Shown: positions 1 to 8,372 of the stretch, one piece after another
How positions within the stretch are numbered: position 1 is the stretch's first letter
How the letters are laid out: every line of letters starts with the position of its first letter
Assembly (NCBI GenBank): GCA_030054175.1
Contig: JASGCM010000008.1
Coordinates: forward strand, 62,001-126,000
DNA length: 64,000 nt
Reading direction: 5' to 3'
DNA from: Alphaproteobacteria bacterium
GTDB lineage: Bacteria > Pseudomonadota > Gammaproteobacteria > Burkholderiales > Burkholderiaceae_C
Made by a program: the position numbers and the translations under genes
The notes under the pieces: generated by a model
Database searches by the model: none
Seen by the model: only the letters and a program-made list of their open reading frames with translations
What the model was told of the DNA's origin: nothing

Positions 1-594
1 GCCGAAACCTTGGGCCGCACGGTAGCGTACAGGCGGCTCCTGCAAGAAGGGCTGGGTGTCTCGGACGCTCTGCGCCGGGCGATGCGTCTCAAGGCTCATG
101 AAGCCCTGGCGCTCGCTGAGCAGTACCGTCGCCACGCCAACGGTGTGATCAGCGACATGATCGTGGCCAGCACCGAGATCACCGAGGTCGACTTTGCAAG
201 CATCGTCAAAGCGGGCCATCCCCCGGGCTACACGGATTTTCGGGACTTCATTCAGGGGGACTACACCTACCAGCGCGCCTTGTTTAGGGCCATCTTGAAG
301 TCCAGAAACTCCGACCGGGGTTTTATTGACGCGCTACGCGTGACGGTAGACGTGCCCGATGTCTTTGACCGGGGCACTGTGCAGATCACCGATGCGCAGG
401 CAGGTGCTGTGATTGGCTTTGCCCGAATTTTTAGGGTGCCGCCCGAGGTGACCATGACCCACAAGGGCGGCACGGTGGTCGCCATCCCGCGCCTGTCCAG
501 TGCGGTCACCCGAACAGGCTTCACGGCAGTTTTAGAAAACACCGCTGGCGCTCGCGTGACCGGCACCTTCACCTGGATCGCTCAGGGGTACTGA
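1..594 (+). CDS. C-terminal part of phage tail tip / host specificity protein J-like protein (5' truncated by window edge)
   Basis: Frame is open from base 1; protein carries gpJ-like C-terminal content and is followed by a tail-fibre-like gene. Confidence 0.55.
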   Translation, partial: AETLGRTVAYRRLLQEGLGVSDALRRAMRLKAHEALALAEQYRRHANGVISDMIVASTEITEVDFASIVKAGHPPGYTDFRDFIQGDYTYQRALFRAILKSRNSDRGFIDALRVTVDVPDVFDRGTVQITDAQAGAVIGFARIFRVPPEVTMTHKGGTVVAIPRLSSAVTRTGFTAVLENTAGARVTGTFTWIAQGY

Positions 595-634
595 CAGCTC
601 CCATGTACCTCAGTCACTTGCCCACCCATTCACC

Positions 635-1570
635 ATGCAAAACTTCACCGACATACCGTCGTCGCGCACGCTGTCTGACTCGCTGATTGAGATCCTGAAC
701 AACGACAAGACGGCGATCTCCTGCAACAGTGGCACTACGTTTCCAACGACCAACCAGCAAGTGGGCATGCTGTGCTACCGCACGGATCAGCTCAAGCTCT
801 ATCAGTTGATCGGCACCAACCCAGACAACTGGCGCTTCATCATGGATCTGGCCAGTGGGATCGACGCCCAGTTTGCGGCCAAGCTCAATGCCGCTGCGTA
901 CACCGCTGCCGATGTGCTCGCCAAGCTGCTTACATTGGATGGCGCTGGCTCCGGGCTCGATGCCGACCTGCTCGACGGCCAGCACGCCAGCGCTTTTGCA
1001 TCGGCTTCACACAACCACAACTCGGCCTATCTGGGCATCAGCGCCAAGGCGACGGACGCAGACCGGCTGGACGGCTACGACGCCTCGGCCTTCGTCCGCT
1101 CAGTCAATGGCGGCGGACCCGATGCCAACGGCAATGCCACCGTCAATATCGATTTGTCAGGACGCGTAGCACGTACGGGTGACAGCATGAGTGGGCGCCT
1201 GACACTGCCCAGCCAGACCGTACAGAGCACCTCGCCCACGATCGACTTTTACGACACAGACCAGGGCAGCACCCGCTACCTGCACGTCAACAGCAACCTG
1301 ATGGGATTTCTGAAAACTGACGGCAACTGGGACATGTACATGAACAACGGCGGCTCCATGTGGACCGCCAACTATGGCTGGCTGCACGACTACTTCTTCA
1401 GGCAAGTGGCCAATTGCGGTGGTACTGGTTACGCCATCAATTGCTATGGCAGCGGCAACATCACCAGTCGGCATGACTACGAGTTGATTGATGAAGGTGG
1501 ACAGGTGAGGTTGCGCACGGTGAACGTGCTGACCAATTGCAACTGCAATTGCAACTGCTGTGGCTGCTGA
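635..1570 (+). CDS. Phage tail-fibre-like protein with Cys/Asn-rich C-terminal tail (NVLTNCNCNCNCCGC)
   Basis: Repeated fibre motifs (LDADLLDGQHASAF, DADRLDGYDASAF) and position after the gpJ-like gene. Confidence 0.7.
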   Translation: MQNFTDIPSSRTLSDSLIEILNNDKTAISCNSGTTFPTTNQQVGMLCYRTDQLKLYQLIGTNPDNWRFIMDLASGIDAQFAAKLNAAAYTAADVLAKLLTLDGAGSGLDADLLDGQHASAFASASHNHNSAYLGISAKATDADRLDGYDASAFVRSVNGGGPDANGNATVNIDLSGRVARTGDSMSGRLTLPSQTVQSTSPTIDFYDTDQGSTRYLHVNSNLMGFLKTDGNWDMYMNNGGSMWTANYGWLHDYFFRQVANCGGTGYAINCYGSGNITSRHDYELIDEGGQVRLRTVNVLTNCNCNCNCCGC

Positions 1571-1583
1571 AAGGGATCTGCTC

Positions 1584-2378
1584 ATGAAAACCATCCGCAT
1601 GCCTTATCCGCTGCAAAGCCCTGCGAGCACAACAAACGCGCACCGAACCAACCTCATTCGCATTCAGAAGGTGGAGGCCGATTTCTTGATCGAACACCTC
1701 ACGCCCGCTTTTGAGCAAGCCTTGGATGAAAGTGGCCGGGTCATTGATGAGTCGTCTGCGCCCATGTTGGTCGGCCATCAAAGTGCATTTGTCCACGCTG
1801 TCATAGTAAGTGACCTGCAAAACCTCGCGCAAGATCCCGGCAATGCCCACACCGTCTGGCTCTTTGCACTGCGTCGAGGGGAGAGCGAGCCGGTGTGGAT
1901 CAACAAGTTCGCGCAAACTGCCTTGTCTAAAGAAGGGTTTCGGCAGTACTGGAACCAGCAGCCCATGCTGGTCTTGGCCCAGCTTTGGATTCCACCCTTG
2001 GCCTTGGAGCCTTCGCTGGTGCTCATGTGTTCGCCACAGGCGGGTCAAACCGAGGTGATGGGTTTTGAGTTTGACCAAGAGTGGGAAAGCAATTCGGTTG
2101 CCATGGCTCTGGCGTTTCCCTCGTTTCGCTTGGTCGATGAAGGTGGTGATCCCCGGCGCATCCGCATCACGGCGGTCAATCACCAGGGGATGGTGCTCCC
2201 GGCGTCAGGGCAGGTGCTTCTGAGCACCACAGCTGGAGCCCTGAGCAACAGCCGCCCAAACCTGGAGCAAGGGCAAGCCCTTGTCACGCTCTTTGGCGCA
2301 GACCCTAGTGCCCTGGCCAAGATCAAGCTGGGGTTCAAGTGGTTCAGCGGTGTCGAAGAGCTGGAGGTGCGGGTGTGA
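1584..2378 (+). CDS. Hypothetical phage protein
   Basis: ORF with ATG at 1584, colinear with tail genes; no family recognised. Confidence 0.55.
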   Translation: MKTIRMPYPLQSPASTTNAHRTNLIRIQKVEADFLIEHLTPAFEQALDESGRVIDESSAPMLVGHQSAFVHAVIVSDLQNLAQDPGNAHTVWLFALRRGESEPVWINKFAQTALSKEGFRQYWNQQPMLVLAQLWIPPLALEPSLVLMCSPQAGQTEVMGFEFDQEWESNSVAMALAFPSFRLVDEGGDPRRIRITAVNHQGMVLPASGQVLLSTTAGALSNSRPNLEQGQALVTLFGADPSALAKIKLGFKWFSGVEELEVRV

Positions 2379-3364
2379 GGGGTGCTGAAATAGTCCGTGC
2401 GCGCTTCGTGCAGCGGGTCGATGAGTTGACACAACCGCTGGCTGTGGAGGTCCTGGCTGAAGCGGATCGCCTGACCTGGCGGCTGTGGGAGCCATTGGAG
2501 GCGCTCAGGCCAGACCGTCCGATCGGCAAGGTGACCCAAAAGCAGTATCGGGTCCATCCTTCGGGCGTCTCAATCCCCAAAGCGCATTCATTGCCCAGAC
2601 GCGGCCAGCCCAGTCCCTATATCTTGCCAGTCAGACTGGACATGCCATCCGGCCACACCGAGACCATTGATGGCGTGCCGTGGGGCCTCGTTGATGAAAT
2701 CGCGCTGGACCCACAGGACATGCGCGCCAAGCCTCGCATGTATGGCGAGCACCTGAGTGATTGGGCCGCCTGGATGTTTGTGATGTGCACAGATACATGG
2801 CGCTTCATGGCACCCTTCAACCGCCATGTGCTCACCCGCAGCAGCCTGGTAGACAGCGAGGGCTTTACCGCCTTGTCTTTGCCGCTCACCAAGGCGCGTC
2901 AGACGCACTTGGTTGCCGGGTCATGCCTGGTGCCATGGCATGAATCGCCGCTCAGCGCTCAGATGGTGCTGCGCATCAACGCTCACCCAGGCGGACCACT
3001 TTGGACCAACCTTCAAGTGGATGAGCACGTGACTTATGCCAAGCCAAGTGACGCATTGACCCAGCATGCCCACACCATTACCCGGCTGCATGAATACATG
3101 CCCAAGCTCACCGTGCAAGCTCCGCCAGTGGTGTCTCCAGACCAGTGGGTGGAGTTGGAAATACGGGCTTCAGAGCCCGCCGATGCCTGGCTGCATGTGC
3201 ACGCCGTCTCGGGCTATGTCCCACACCAGCGCGTTCGCATGCAATCAGGTCGCGCCCAAGTGCGGGCCCTGGCCCAGGGCCTGCGTGCCGGAGAAAACCT
3301 GCACCTTCAATTTGGATTCGGGGCCGTCACCGCACTGGCCCAAGGAGTGATTCATGTCATTTGA
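2375..3364 (+). CDS. Hypothetical phage protein
   Basis: GTG start overlapping upstream stop; colinear; no family recognised. Confidence 0.55.
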   Translation: MRGAEIVRARFVQRVDELTQPLAVEVLAEADRLTWRLWEPLEALRPDRPIGKVTQKQYRVHPSGVSIPKAHSLPRRGQPSPYILPVRLDMPSGHTETIDGVPWGLVDEIALDPQDMRAKPRMYGEHLSDWAAWMFVMCTDTWRFMAPFNRHVLTRSSLVDSEGFTALSLPLTKARQTHLVAGSCLVPWHESPLSAQMVLRINAHPGGPLWTNLQVDEHVTYAKPSDALTQHAHTITRLHEYMPKLTVQAPPVVSPDQWVELEIRASEPADAWLHVHAVSGYVPHQRVRMQSGRAQVRALAQGLRAGENLHLQFGFGAVTALAQGVIHVI

Positions 3365-4073
3365 CGCATCAGCGCACGCCCCGCCACCTACCATGGCGGT
3401 GGCCACACAAGCCAGCCCGTATCCGTTCGCGTCAGCCGATGCATCAGAAAACCACCCAACGTCACTCCAACGTTGGGTTTTTTCTTTGTGGCCCAGCACC
3501 GTGTACGTCCAGCCGTCGGGCTTGCCGCCGGAACGGCTTGAGCAACTGGCGGAGGCTGTCTTGCGGGAAGACGCCGAGCATCGCTGGGGTCCCGAGGCCT
3601 GGCAGTGCCGCAGCCATGACTTGCTGCAGGGGGGTGTATCCCCGGCGGATGGTCTGCATGACATGTTGGCGGTGGTCCGTGAGCACCTGCAAACCATCTG
3701 GGGCACATACCGCTACCGGCTGAGCGCACACATCATGCGCTGTCAGCCGGGTTTTCATGTGGCTGAGCACATTGCCAGCTCACGTGCGGGGCTCAACACG
3801 GTGCTGTTTTTGCAAGCTGACTACCCAACGACCGATAGCCCCAATGTGCGAACTCCGGGTTGTATGGTCATTGGCAATCCGGCCAAACGCGTCAATGAAA
3901 AACTGTTGCCCTGGGAAACACCGGTGCATTTCCCGATCACGCCCCAGCCGGGCCTGCTCGTGACCATGCCCTTGTGCACGCCGCATGGCTACTTTCCGCT
4001 GCGCACCCAGATGCGCGACACCCTGGCCATCGAGTTTCACTCCGTAGCAGAACCGGAGGTTGGTCATGCTTGA
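3354..4073 (+). CDS. Putative 2OG-Fe(II) oxygenase-like protein (true start may be downstream of 3483)
   Basis: HVAEH ... PHGYFP ... R pattern compatible with a double-stranded beta-helix oxygenase; paired with a clearer oxygenase downstream. Confidence 0.45.
   Translation: MSFDASAHAPPPTMAVATQASPYPFASADASENHPTSLQRWVFSLWPSTVYVQPSGLPPERLEQLAEAVLREDAEHRWGPEAWQCRSHDLLQGGVSPADGLHDMLAVVREHLQTIWGTYRYRLSAHIMRCQPGFHVAEHIASSRAGLNTVLFLQADYPTTDSPNVRTPGCMVIGNPAKRVNEKLLPWETPVHFPITPQPGLLVTMPLCTPHGYFPLRTQMRDTLAIEFHSVAEPEVGHA
3454..3483 (+). terminator. Intrinsic-terminator-like hairpin
   Basis: ACCCAACGT-CACTCCA-ACGTTGGGT (9-bp perfect stem) followed by a T run; lies inside the annotated 5' end of ORF 3354-4073. 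Confidence 0.55.
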
Positions 4074-4674
4074 CGCCCGTAGTCCCGTTTCATTTACCGA
4101 TGGCGTTCTGGATCCGAAAGCAGCGCAGGGACTTGTCGACTGGCTGCAGCACCTGCAATACCGCTACTACCGCATCACCAACAAAAACGAGCCGGAGCCG
4201 TTTCCGATCTGGCACTGCGAATTGTTGGGTCGGGACTGGCCCATCAACCAAGCGTCTGACTACAGCTGCACGCCGCAATTTCTGCAGGAGCAGACGGGCG
4301 TGCTCTCTGATGTTTGGCGGTCATGCATGCGGGCGCTGCACCTGCCTGTCATGACCCAGTGCCATGGCGTCTACGCCAATGCCAACACCCATGGCAACGA
4401 AGGCAATGTCCACATCGACAGCCAGCACCCGCTGGACAGAACCCTGTTGATCTACGGCGTGCGGCAGTGGCAGGCGGGGTGGGGCGGAGAAACAGTTTTC
4501 TACGACCAGGAGGATCGCCTGCTGGGCTCGGTCATGCCTGCACCCGCTCGGGTGGTGTTCTTCGCTGGGCACATCCGCCATGGCGTCAACCCCATCTCTC
4601 GTGCCTGCCGCGATCTACGGCCGGTCCTGGTGTTCAAAACGCGGCTGCAGGAGCCGCAAAAGGCCCTCTCATGA
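4066..4674 (+). CDS. 2OG-Fe(II) oxygenase (prolyl-4-hydroxylase-like)
   Basis: HID (HxD) in GNVHIDSQHPLDRTLLIYG, WGGETVFYD, distal H in IRHGVNP followed by R. Confidence 0.75.
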   Translation: MLDARSPVSFTDGVLDPKAAQGLVDWLQHLQYRYYRITNKNEPEPFPIWHCELLGRDWPINQASDYSCTPQFLQEQTGVLSDVWRSCMRALHLPVMTQCHGVYANANTHGNEGNVHIDSQHPLDRTLLIYGVRQWQAGWGGETVFYDQEDRLLGSVMPAPARVVFFAGHIRHGVNPISRACRDLRPVLVFKTRLQEPQKALS

Positions 4675-6029
4675 AGTTTCAAATTCACGCCTTGCGTCAA
4701 GATGGCCAGAAAGTCTTGCTGTACTACGACAACCACTTGTCCACGCTGACCTGGCAGGACGGCACGCCCGTGGTGCCGGTTCAGCCCGGCAGTTTCCGGG
4801 ATGCCACGGTGGTGTCGGTCAACCAACCCGGCCGCAAAGGCCAGGTACGCGTTCTCAAGATCAGCCTGGGGCTGTCATGCAATTACGAATGCAGCTACTG
4901 CAACCAGCGGTTTGTGCCGCATGCGGATGCGAGCAACCCGGATGACATTGAGCCGTTCATCATTCAACTCACGGACGCGCTGATTGAGCCACCCGAGCGC
5001 ATCGAATTCTGGGGTGGCGAGCCCTTGGTGTACTGGAAGACGCTCCAACCGCTGGCAGAACGTCTTCGCGGCTTGTATCTGGATGTTCCGTTCAGCGTCA
5101 TCACCAATGGCAGCTTGCTCGACGCCCAGAAGAACGAGTGGCTCGACCGCATGGGGTTTTCTGTGGGCTTGTCACACGACGGTCCGGGCCAGTCGACCCG
5201 TGGACCCGATCCGCTGAACGACCCTGAGAAATACGCCGACATCTTGGACCTGTATGCCCGATTGCATCCTCAGGGCCGTATCAGCATCAACGCCATGGTC
5301 CATGCCAGCAACCAAAGCCGGGCGCAGATTCAGGCTTGGCTGCAGCAGCGCTTTGGCCAGGATGTGAACATCGGGGAGGGCGCCTTCATTGACCCCTACG
5401 ACGAAGGCGGCTTGGCAGCAACCTTGCAAACCCAGCAGGACCATGTGCGTTTCAGGGCCTTGGCTTACAAAGAACTGCGCCAGGGCCTGGCTTCGCGCAT
5501 GTCGGTGGCGCAGCAGCGGATCATGGATTTTGTGCAGTCCATCCGCACCGCACGCCCAGCGTCCTCGCTGGGTCAAAAGTGCGGCATGGACAAACCGGAC
5601 AACCTGGCGGTGGACCTGCACGGCAAGGTTCTTACCTGCCAGAACGTCAGCGCAGCAGCCACTGCGCCCAATGGCCAACCCCACCACATTGGCTATTTGT
5701 CCAATTTGCAGGCAGTCAAGATTCGCAGCGCCACGCACTGGAGCCACCGATCAGACTGCCCCAGTTGCCCGGTCCTGCAATTGTGCAAAGGCTCATGCAT
5801 GTTTTTGCAGGGGCCACTCTGGGATGTGGGTTGCGACGCAGCCTATTCGGACAACGTGCCGTTTCTGGCTGCCGCCATCGAGTACCTCACGGGTTGCATT
5901 CCGTACTGCATAGACGGCGATTTCCGTGAAGACCGCAAAGACATCTTCGGGCAAGTTCATGGGGTCCCCGAACAAAGTGCCAGACGCGTGATTCCGATCC
6001 TGGCCTACGACCGAACTGTTACAGCCTGA
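4671..6029 (+). CDS. Radical SAM/SPASM protein
   Basis: CNYECSYC (CxxxCxxC), EFWGGEPL, and C-terminal CGMDKPDNLAVDLHGKVLTC ... CPSCPVLQLCKGSC SPASM-type cysteines; start overlaps the upstream stop (ATGA). Confidence 0.88.
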   Translation: MKFQIHALRQDGQKVLLYYDNHLSTLTWQDGTPVVPVQPGSFRDATVVSVNQPGRKGQVRVLKISLGLSCNYECSYCNQRFVPHADASNPDDIEPFIIQLTDALIEPPERIEFWGGEPLVYWKTLQPLAERLRGLYLDVPFSVITNGSLLDAQKNEWLDRMGFSVGLSHDGPGQSTRGPDPLNDPEKYADILDLYARLHPQGRISINAMVHASNQSRAQIQAWLQQRFGQDVNIGEGAFIDPYDEGGLAATLQTQQDHVRFRALAYKELRQGLASRMSVAQQRIMDFVQSIRTARPASSLGQKCGMDKPDNLAVDLHGKVLTCQNVSAAATAPNGQPHHIGYLSNLQAVKIRSATHWSHRSDCPSCPVLQLCKGSCMFLQGPLWDVGCDAAYSDNVPFLAAAIEYLTGCIPYCIDGDFREDRKDIFGQVHGVPEQSARRVIPILAYDRTVTA

Positions 6030-6044
6030 GTCAAAACACAATTA

Positions 6045-6080
6045 GTTCAACAGTCCATTCAACAGTCTATTCAACAGTCA
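6045..6080 (+). repeat. Three tandem 12-bp repeats (N-TTCAACAGTC-N)
   Basis: GTTCAACAGTCC / ATTCAACAGTCT / ATTCAACAGTCA. Confidence 0.85.
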
Positions 6081-6091
6081 ACCCAACACAC

Positions 6092-6123
6092 ACCCGCCTG
6101 GCTTCGGTCAGCGCGGGTTTTTT
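6092..6123 (+). terminator. Rho-independent terminator
   Basis: ACCCGC-CTG-GC-TTCG-GT-CAG-C-GCGGGT stem with TTCG loop followed by a T run. Confidence 0.75.
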
Positions 6124-6138
6124 ACTTTGGAGATTCGT

Positions 6139-6522
6139 ATGCCTGAACCGACAAGCTCTGGCGTGGCAGGGGCGGCCGTCGTCTACAAGGCCTTTGGCGG
6201 CACCGCAGCAGCCGTGGCCAGTGGGGCCACTTTGGCCGCCGTGGTGGTCATGCTCATGACGCCACCGCGCGACAAACGCGAATGGGCCGTGGGGCTCATC
6301 AGCACGGTGGTCTCCAGCATTGGGGGCGGTGCCATCACGGTGGAGCATTTTCATTTGCACCACTGGGCGTTTTCTACGGTGGGTCTGTGCGCCCTGGGCG
6401 GGCTCATGTTCGCCTGCGGCTTGCCTGGCTGGGCCATGGTGCGCTGGGTGTTCAACTTCATCGGTCAGCGCCGGGATGCCTCCATCGACCAGGTGGCCAA
6501 GGACGTGAAGGAGATGCTTTGA
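6139..6522 (+). CDS. Phage holin-like membrane protein
   Basis: Small multi-TM protein immediately upstream of the endolysin. Confidence 0.6.
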   Translation: MPEPTSSGVAGAAVVYKAFGGTAAAVASGATLAAVVVMLMTPPRDKREWAVGLISTVVSSIGGGAITVEHFHLHHWAFSTVGLCALGGLMFACGLPGWAMVRWVFNFIGQRRDASIDQVAKDVKEML

Positions 6523-7001
6523 AACCGCAAGACTTCATCGCGCTCATCGCTCCAGCTGCCCAAGCCAGCCGCTTACAGACAGGCATCCCCGCCAGCTTCG
6601 TGGTGGCTCAAGCCGCTCTGGAGTCTGGCTGGGGTGAGTCGGGCCTAGCTAAGCGGGCCAAGAACCTCTTTGGCATCAAGGCTGACCACAGCTGGACGGG
6701 CCAGCGCATCACGCTCAACACCCGAGAGTTTCTGAACCAGCAGTGGGTGGTCATCCCGGCCGACTGGCGTGCCTACCCCGATTGGCAGGCCTGCTTGGTG
6801 GACCATGGGCAGTTTCTGCGCCGCAACAAACGCTACGCCGCCTGTTTCGCCTGCACCACAGGCAAAACCTTCGCCCAAGCCGTGGCCAAGGCGGGCTATG
6901 CCACCGACCCGCGTTATGCAGACAAGTTGATCGCCATGATCGATAACTACCAGCTTGAGGCGCTGGACCTACCGCTGAACCTATCACCGGAGGCCACATG
7001 A
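6519..7001 (+). CDS. Endolysin, glucosaminidase/FlgJ-like
   Basis: IPASFVVAQAALESGWGESGLAKRAKNLFGIKAD ... YATDPRYADKL; TTG start overlapping the holin stop. Confidence 0.85.
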   Translation: MKPQDFIALIAPAAQASRLQTGIPASFVVAQAALESGWGESGLAKRAKNLFGIKADHSWTGQRITLNTREFLNQQWVVIPADWRAYPDWQACLVDHGQFLRRNKRYAACFACTTGKTFAQAVAKAGYATDPRYADKLIAMIDNYQLEALDLPLNLSPEAT

Positions 7002-7579
7002 GTGCGTGGCTATTACCTTGGCTTGGCGCCTTGCCCCTGAGATGGATCGTCTCAAGCCTGCTGGCTGCGGGCCTGTTTTGGGCTGGCTATCAGCTGGGGC
7101 AGCAAGGTGTTCAGCTAGCGTGGAACGCAGAGCGATTGCAGCAACAAACCGCCGCCTTGCAGCAATCCCTGCAGGTGGCCCAGGTCCAAACCCGGCAAGA
7201 ACAGATTAACCAGCGCATTACCACCGATCATGGCATCCGCAAAACCCAACTTCAGCGCCTGTGGCAACCCCCAAAGGCTTCCGCCATTGCAGCTACTGTT
7301 TCTCCTGATGCGCAGTCTGTGCCTGCTGACCTTCGCACTGACGCTGACCGCCTGTGCAATTCAGCCGCCAGCTCCAAGAGTCTCGGCCCCGTGCCCGCCC
7401 ATGCCCAGCCTGCCACAGGTGTTGATGCAGCCGCCGCCCACGTTGTACCTGATCCCACCATCGCTCAGATCCCCGTGAGTTGCGAACAACTTGCCAGTGA
7501 TGCGGCCGAGGCCACGCTCATGGTCTTGTCATTCCAGCGTTGGTACACCGAGCAGGCCAAAGCCACAGAAAAGCCATAG
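6998..7579 (+). CDS. Rz-like spanin (inner membrane subunit)
   Basis: N-terminal TM helix followed by Gln-rich coiled coil; directly downstream of endolysin and contains an out-of-frame Rz1. Confidence 0.75.
   Translation: MSAWLLPWLGALPLRWIVSSLLAAGLFWAGYQLGQQGVQLAWNAERLQQQTAALQQSLQVAQVQTRQEQINQRITTDHGIRKTQLQRLWQPPKASAIAATVSPDAQSVPADLRTDADRLCNSAASSKSLGPVPAHAQPATGVDAAAAHVVPDPTIAQIPVSCEQLASDAAEATLMVLSFQRWYTEQAKATEKP
7308..7478 (+). CDS. Rz1-like outer membrane lipoprotein nested in Rz
   Basis: MRSLCLLTFALTLTAC lipobox followed by a Pro-rich tail, in a different frame within the Rz gene. Confidence 0.75.
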   Translation: MRSLCLLTFALTLTACAIQPPAPRVSAPCPPMPSLPQVLMQPPPTLYLIPPSLRSP

Positions 7580-7696
7580 AACGGTGGCATTAGCCATACC
7601 CCTTTAAAACAGCGCTCCCCTAGGAGTCAACCTCCTTTTGAGAGCGGTAGTTAAATTTTCTGATGCGCACTCGGCACACTTCATCTTGTGGTGATT

Positions 7697-7719
7697 TCGG
7701 CGGTTTTTTTTGCCGCCGA
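7697..7719. terminator. Short hairpin, possible terminator of the phage lysis operon
   Basis: TCGGCGG-TTTTTTTTG-CCGCCGA; T-rich loop rather than a clear T tail, so weak. Confidence 0.3.
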
Positions 7720-7727
7720 GAACAAAG

Positions 7728-7747
7728 ACCTACTATTTTTAGTAGGT
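7728..7747 (+). promoter_or_regulatory. lux-box-like 20-bp palindrome
   Basis: ACCTACTA-TTTT-TAGTAGGT; 8-bp perfect arms, ACCT/AGGT ends as in lux boxes, about 50 bp upstream of the luxI-type start. Confidence 0.65.
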
Positions 7748-7774
7748 TGCACAAAGAAAATAATTGAATACAAT
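7747..7774 (+). promoter_or_regulatory. Putative promoter of the luxI-type gene/BGC operon
   Basis: TTGCAC-16 bp-TACAAT; the lux-box-like palindrome abuts the -35. Confidence 0.6.
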
Positions 7775-7799
7775 ATGTTCATATGTGTAGAGGTTGTGT

Positions 7800-8372
7800 A
7801 TGCTTTTGGTGGATTTAATACGAGACGACTTGCCGTCGCACCTGATGGAAGCGGTGGGGCGCTATCGTCACAAGGTTTTTGTCAGTCACCTTGGTTGGTC
7901 GTTGCGATCCTCGGGAGAGGTTGAGGCAGACGAGTTCGATGGGCATGACGCTGTTTACGTCTCCTCGCAAGACAAGCATGGTCACGTTAACGGCGTAGCA
8001 CGCCTATTGCCGACAACGACCCCTTACTTGTTGGAGAAAGTATTTCCATCGCTTTGGGGTGGATTTGAGTTACCGCGCAGCGCTGAAGTATGGGAGTTGT
8101 CGCGATTTGCTGCAGTCGATTTTGATACTTGCGCATCCCTGGCAAATCAGGCTTCTCCAGGTCATGCGGCAAGTCTATTTCAACAGGTGGTTCGGATTGC
8201 AACAGAGCACGGAGCCCGCACTTTGATTACCGTATCGCCGGTCGGAATGGAGCGTCTGCTCCGAGTCAATGGATTTCGAGCTACTCGAGCAGGTGTTCCT
8301 GCGCAACAGGGCGGGTGCTCTGTTGTTGCGCTCAGTATTCCCCTTGGTGCATACATGGAGATGTGGCAATGA
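7800..8372 (+). CDS. LuxI-family autoinducer synthase (acyl-homoserine-lactone synthase type)
   Basis: LuxI signature positions present: RHKVF, LGW, DEFD, ARLLPTTTPYLL, VFP, WELSRF. Confidence 0.9.
   Translation: MLLVDLIRDDLPSHLMEAVGRYRHKVFVSHLGWSLRSSGEVEADEFDGHDAVYVSSQDKHGHVNGVARLLPTTTPYLLEKVFPSLWGGFELPRSAEVWELSRFAAVDFDTCASLANQASPGHAASLFQQVVRIATEHGARTLITVSPVGMERLLRVNGFRATRAGVPAQQGGCSVVALSIPLGAYMEMWQ

Noticed and set aside
7230-7307. N-terminal extension of the nested Rz1 ORF
   Set aside because: The lipoprotein signal begins at the internal ATG 7308; upstream residues would displace the signal peptide.
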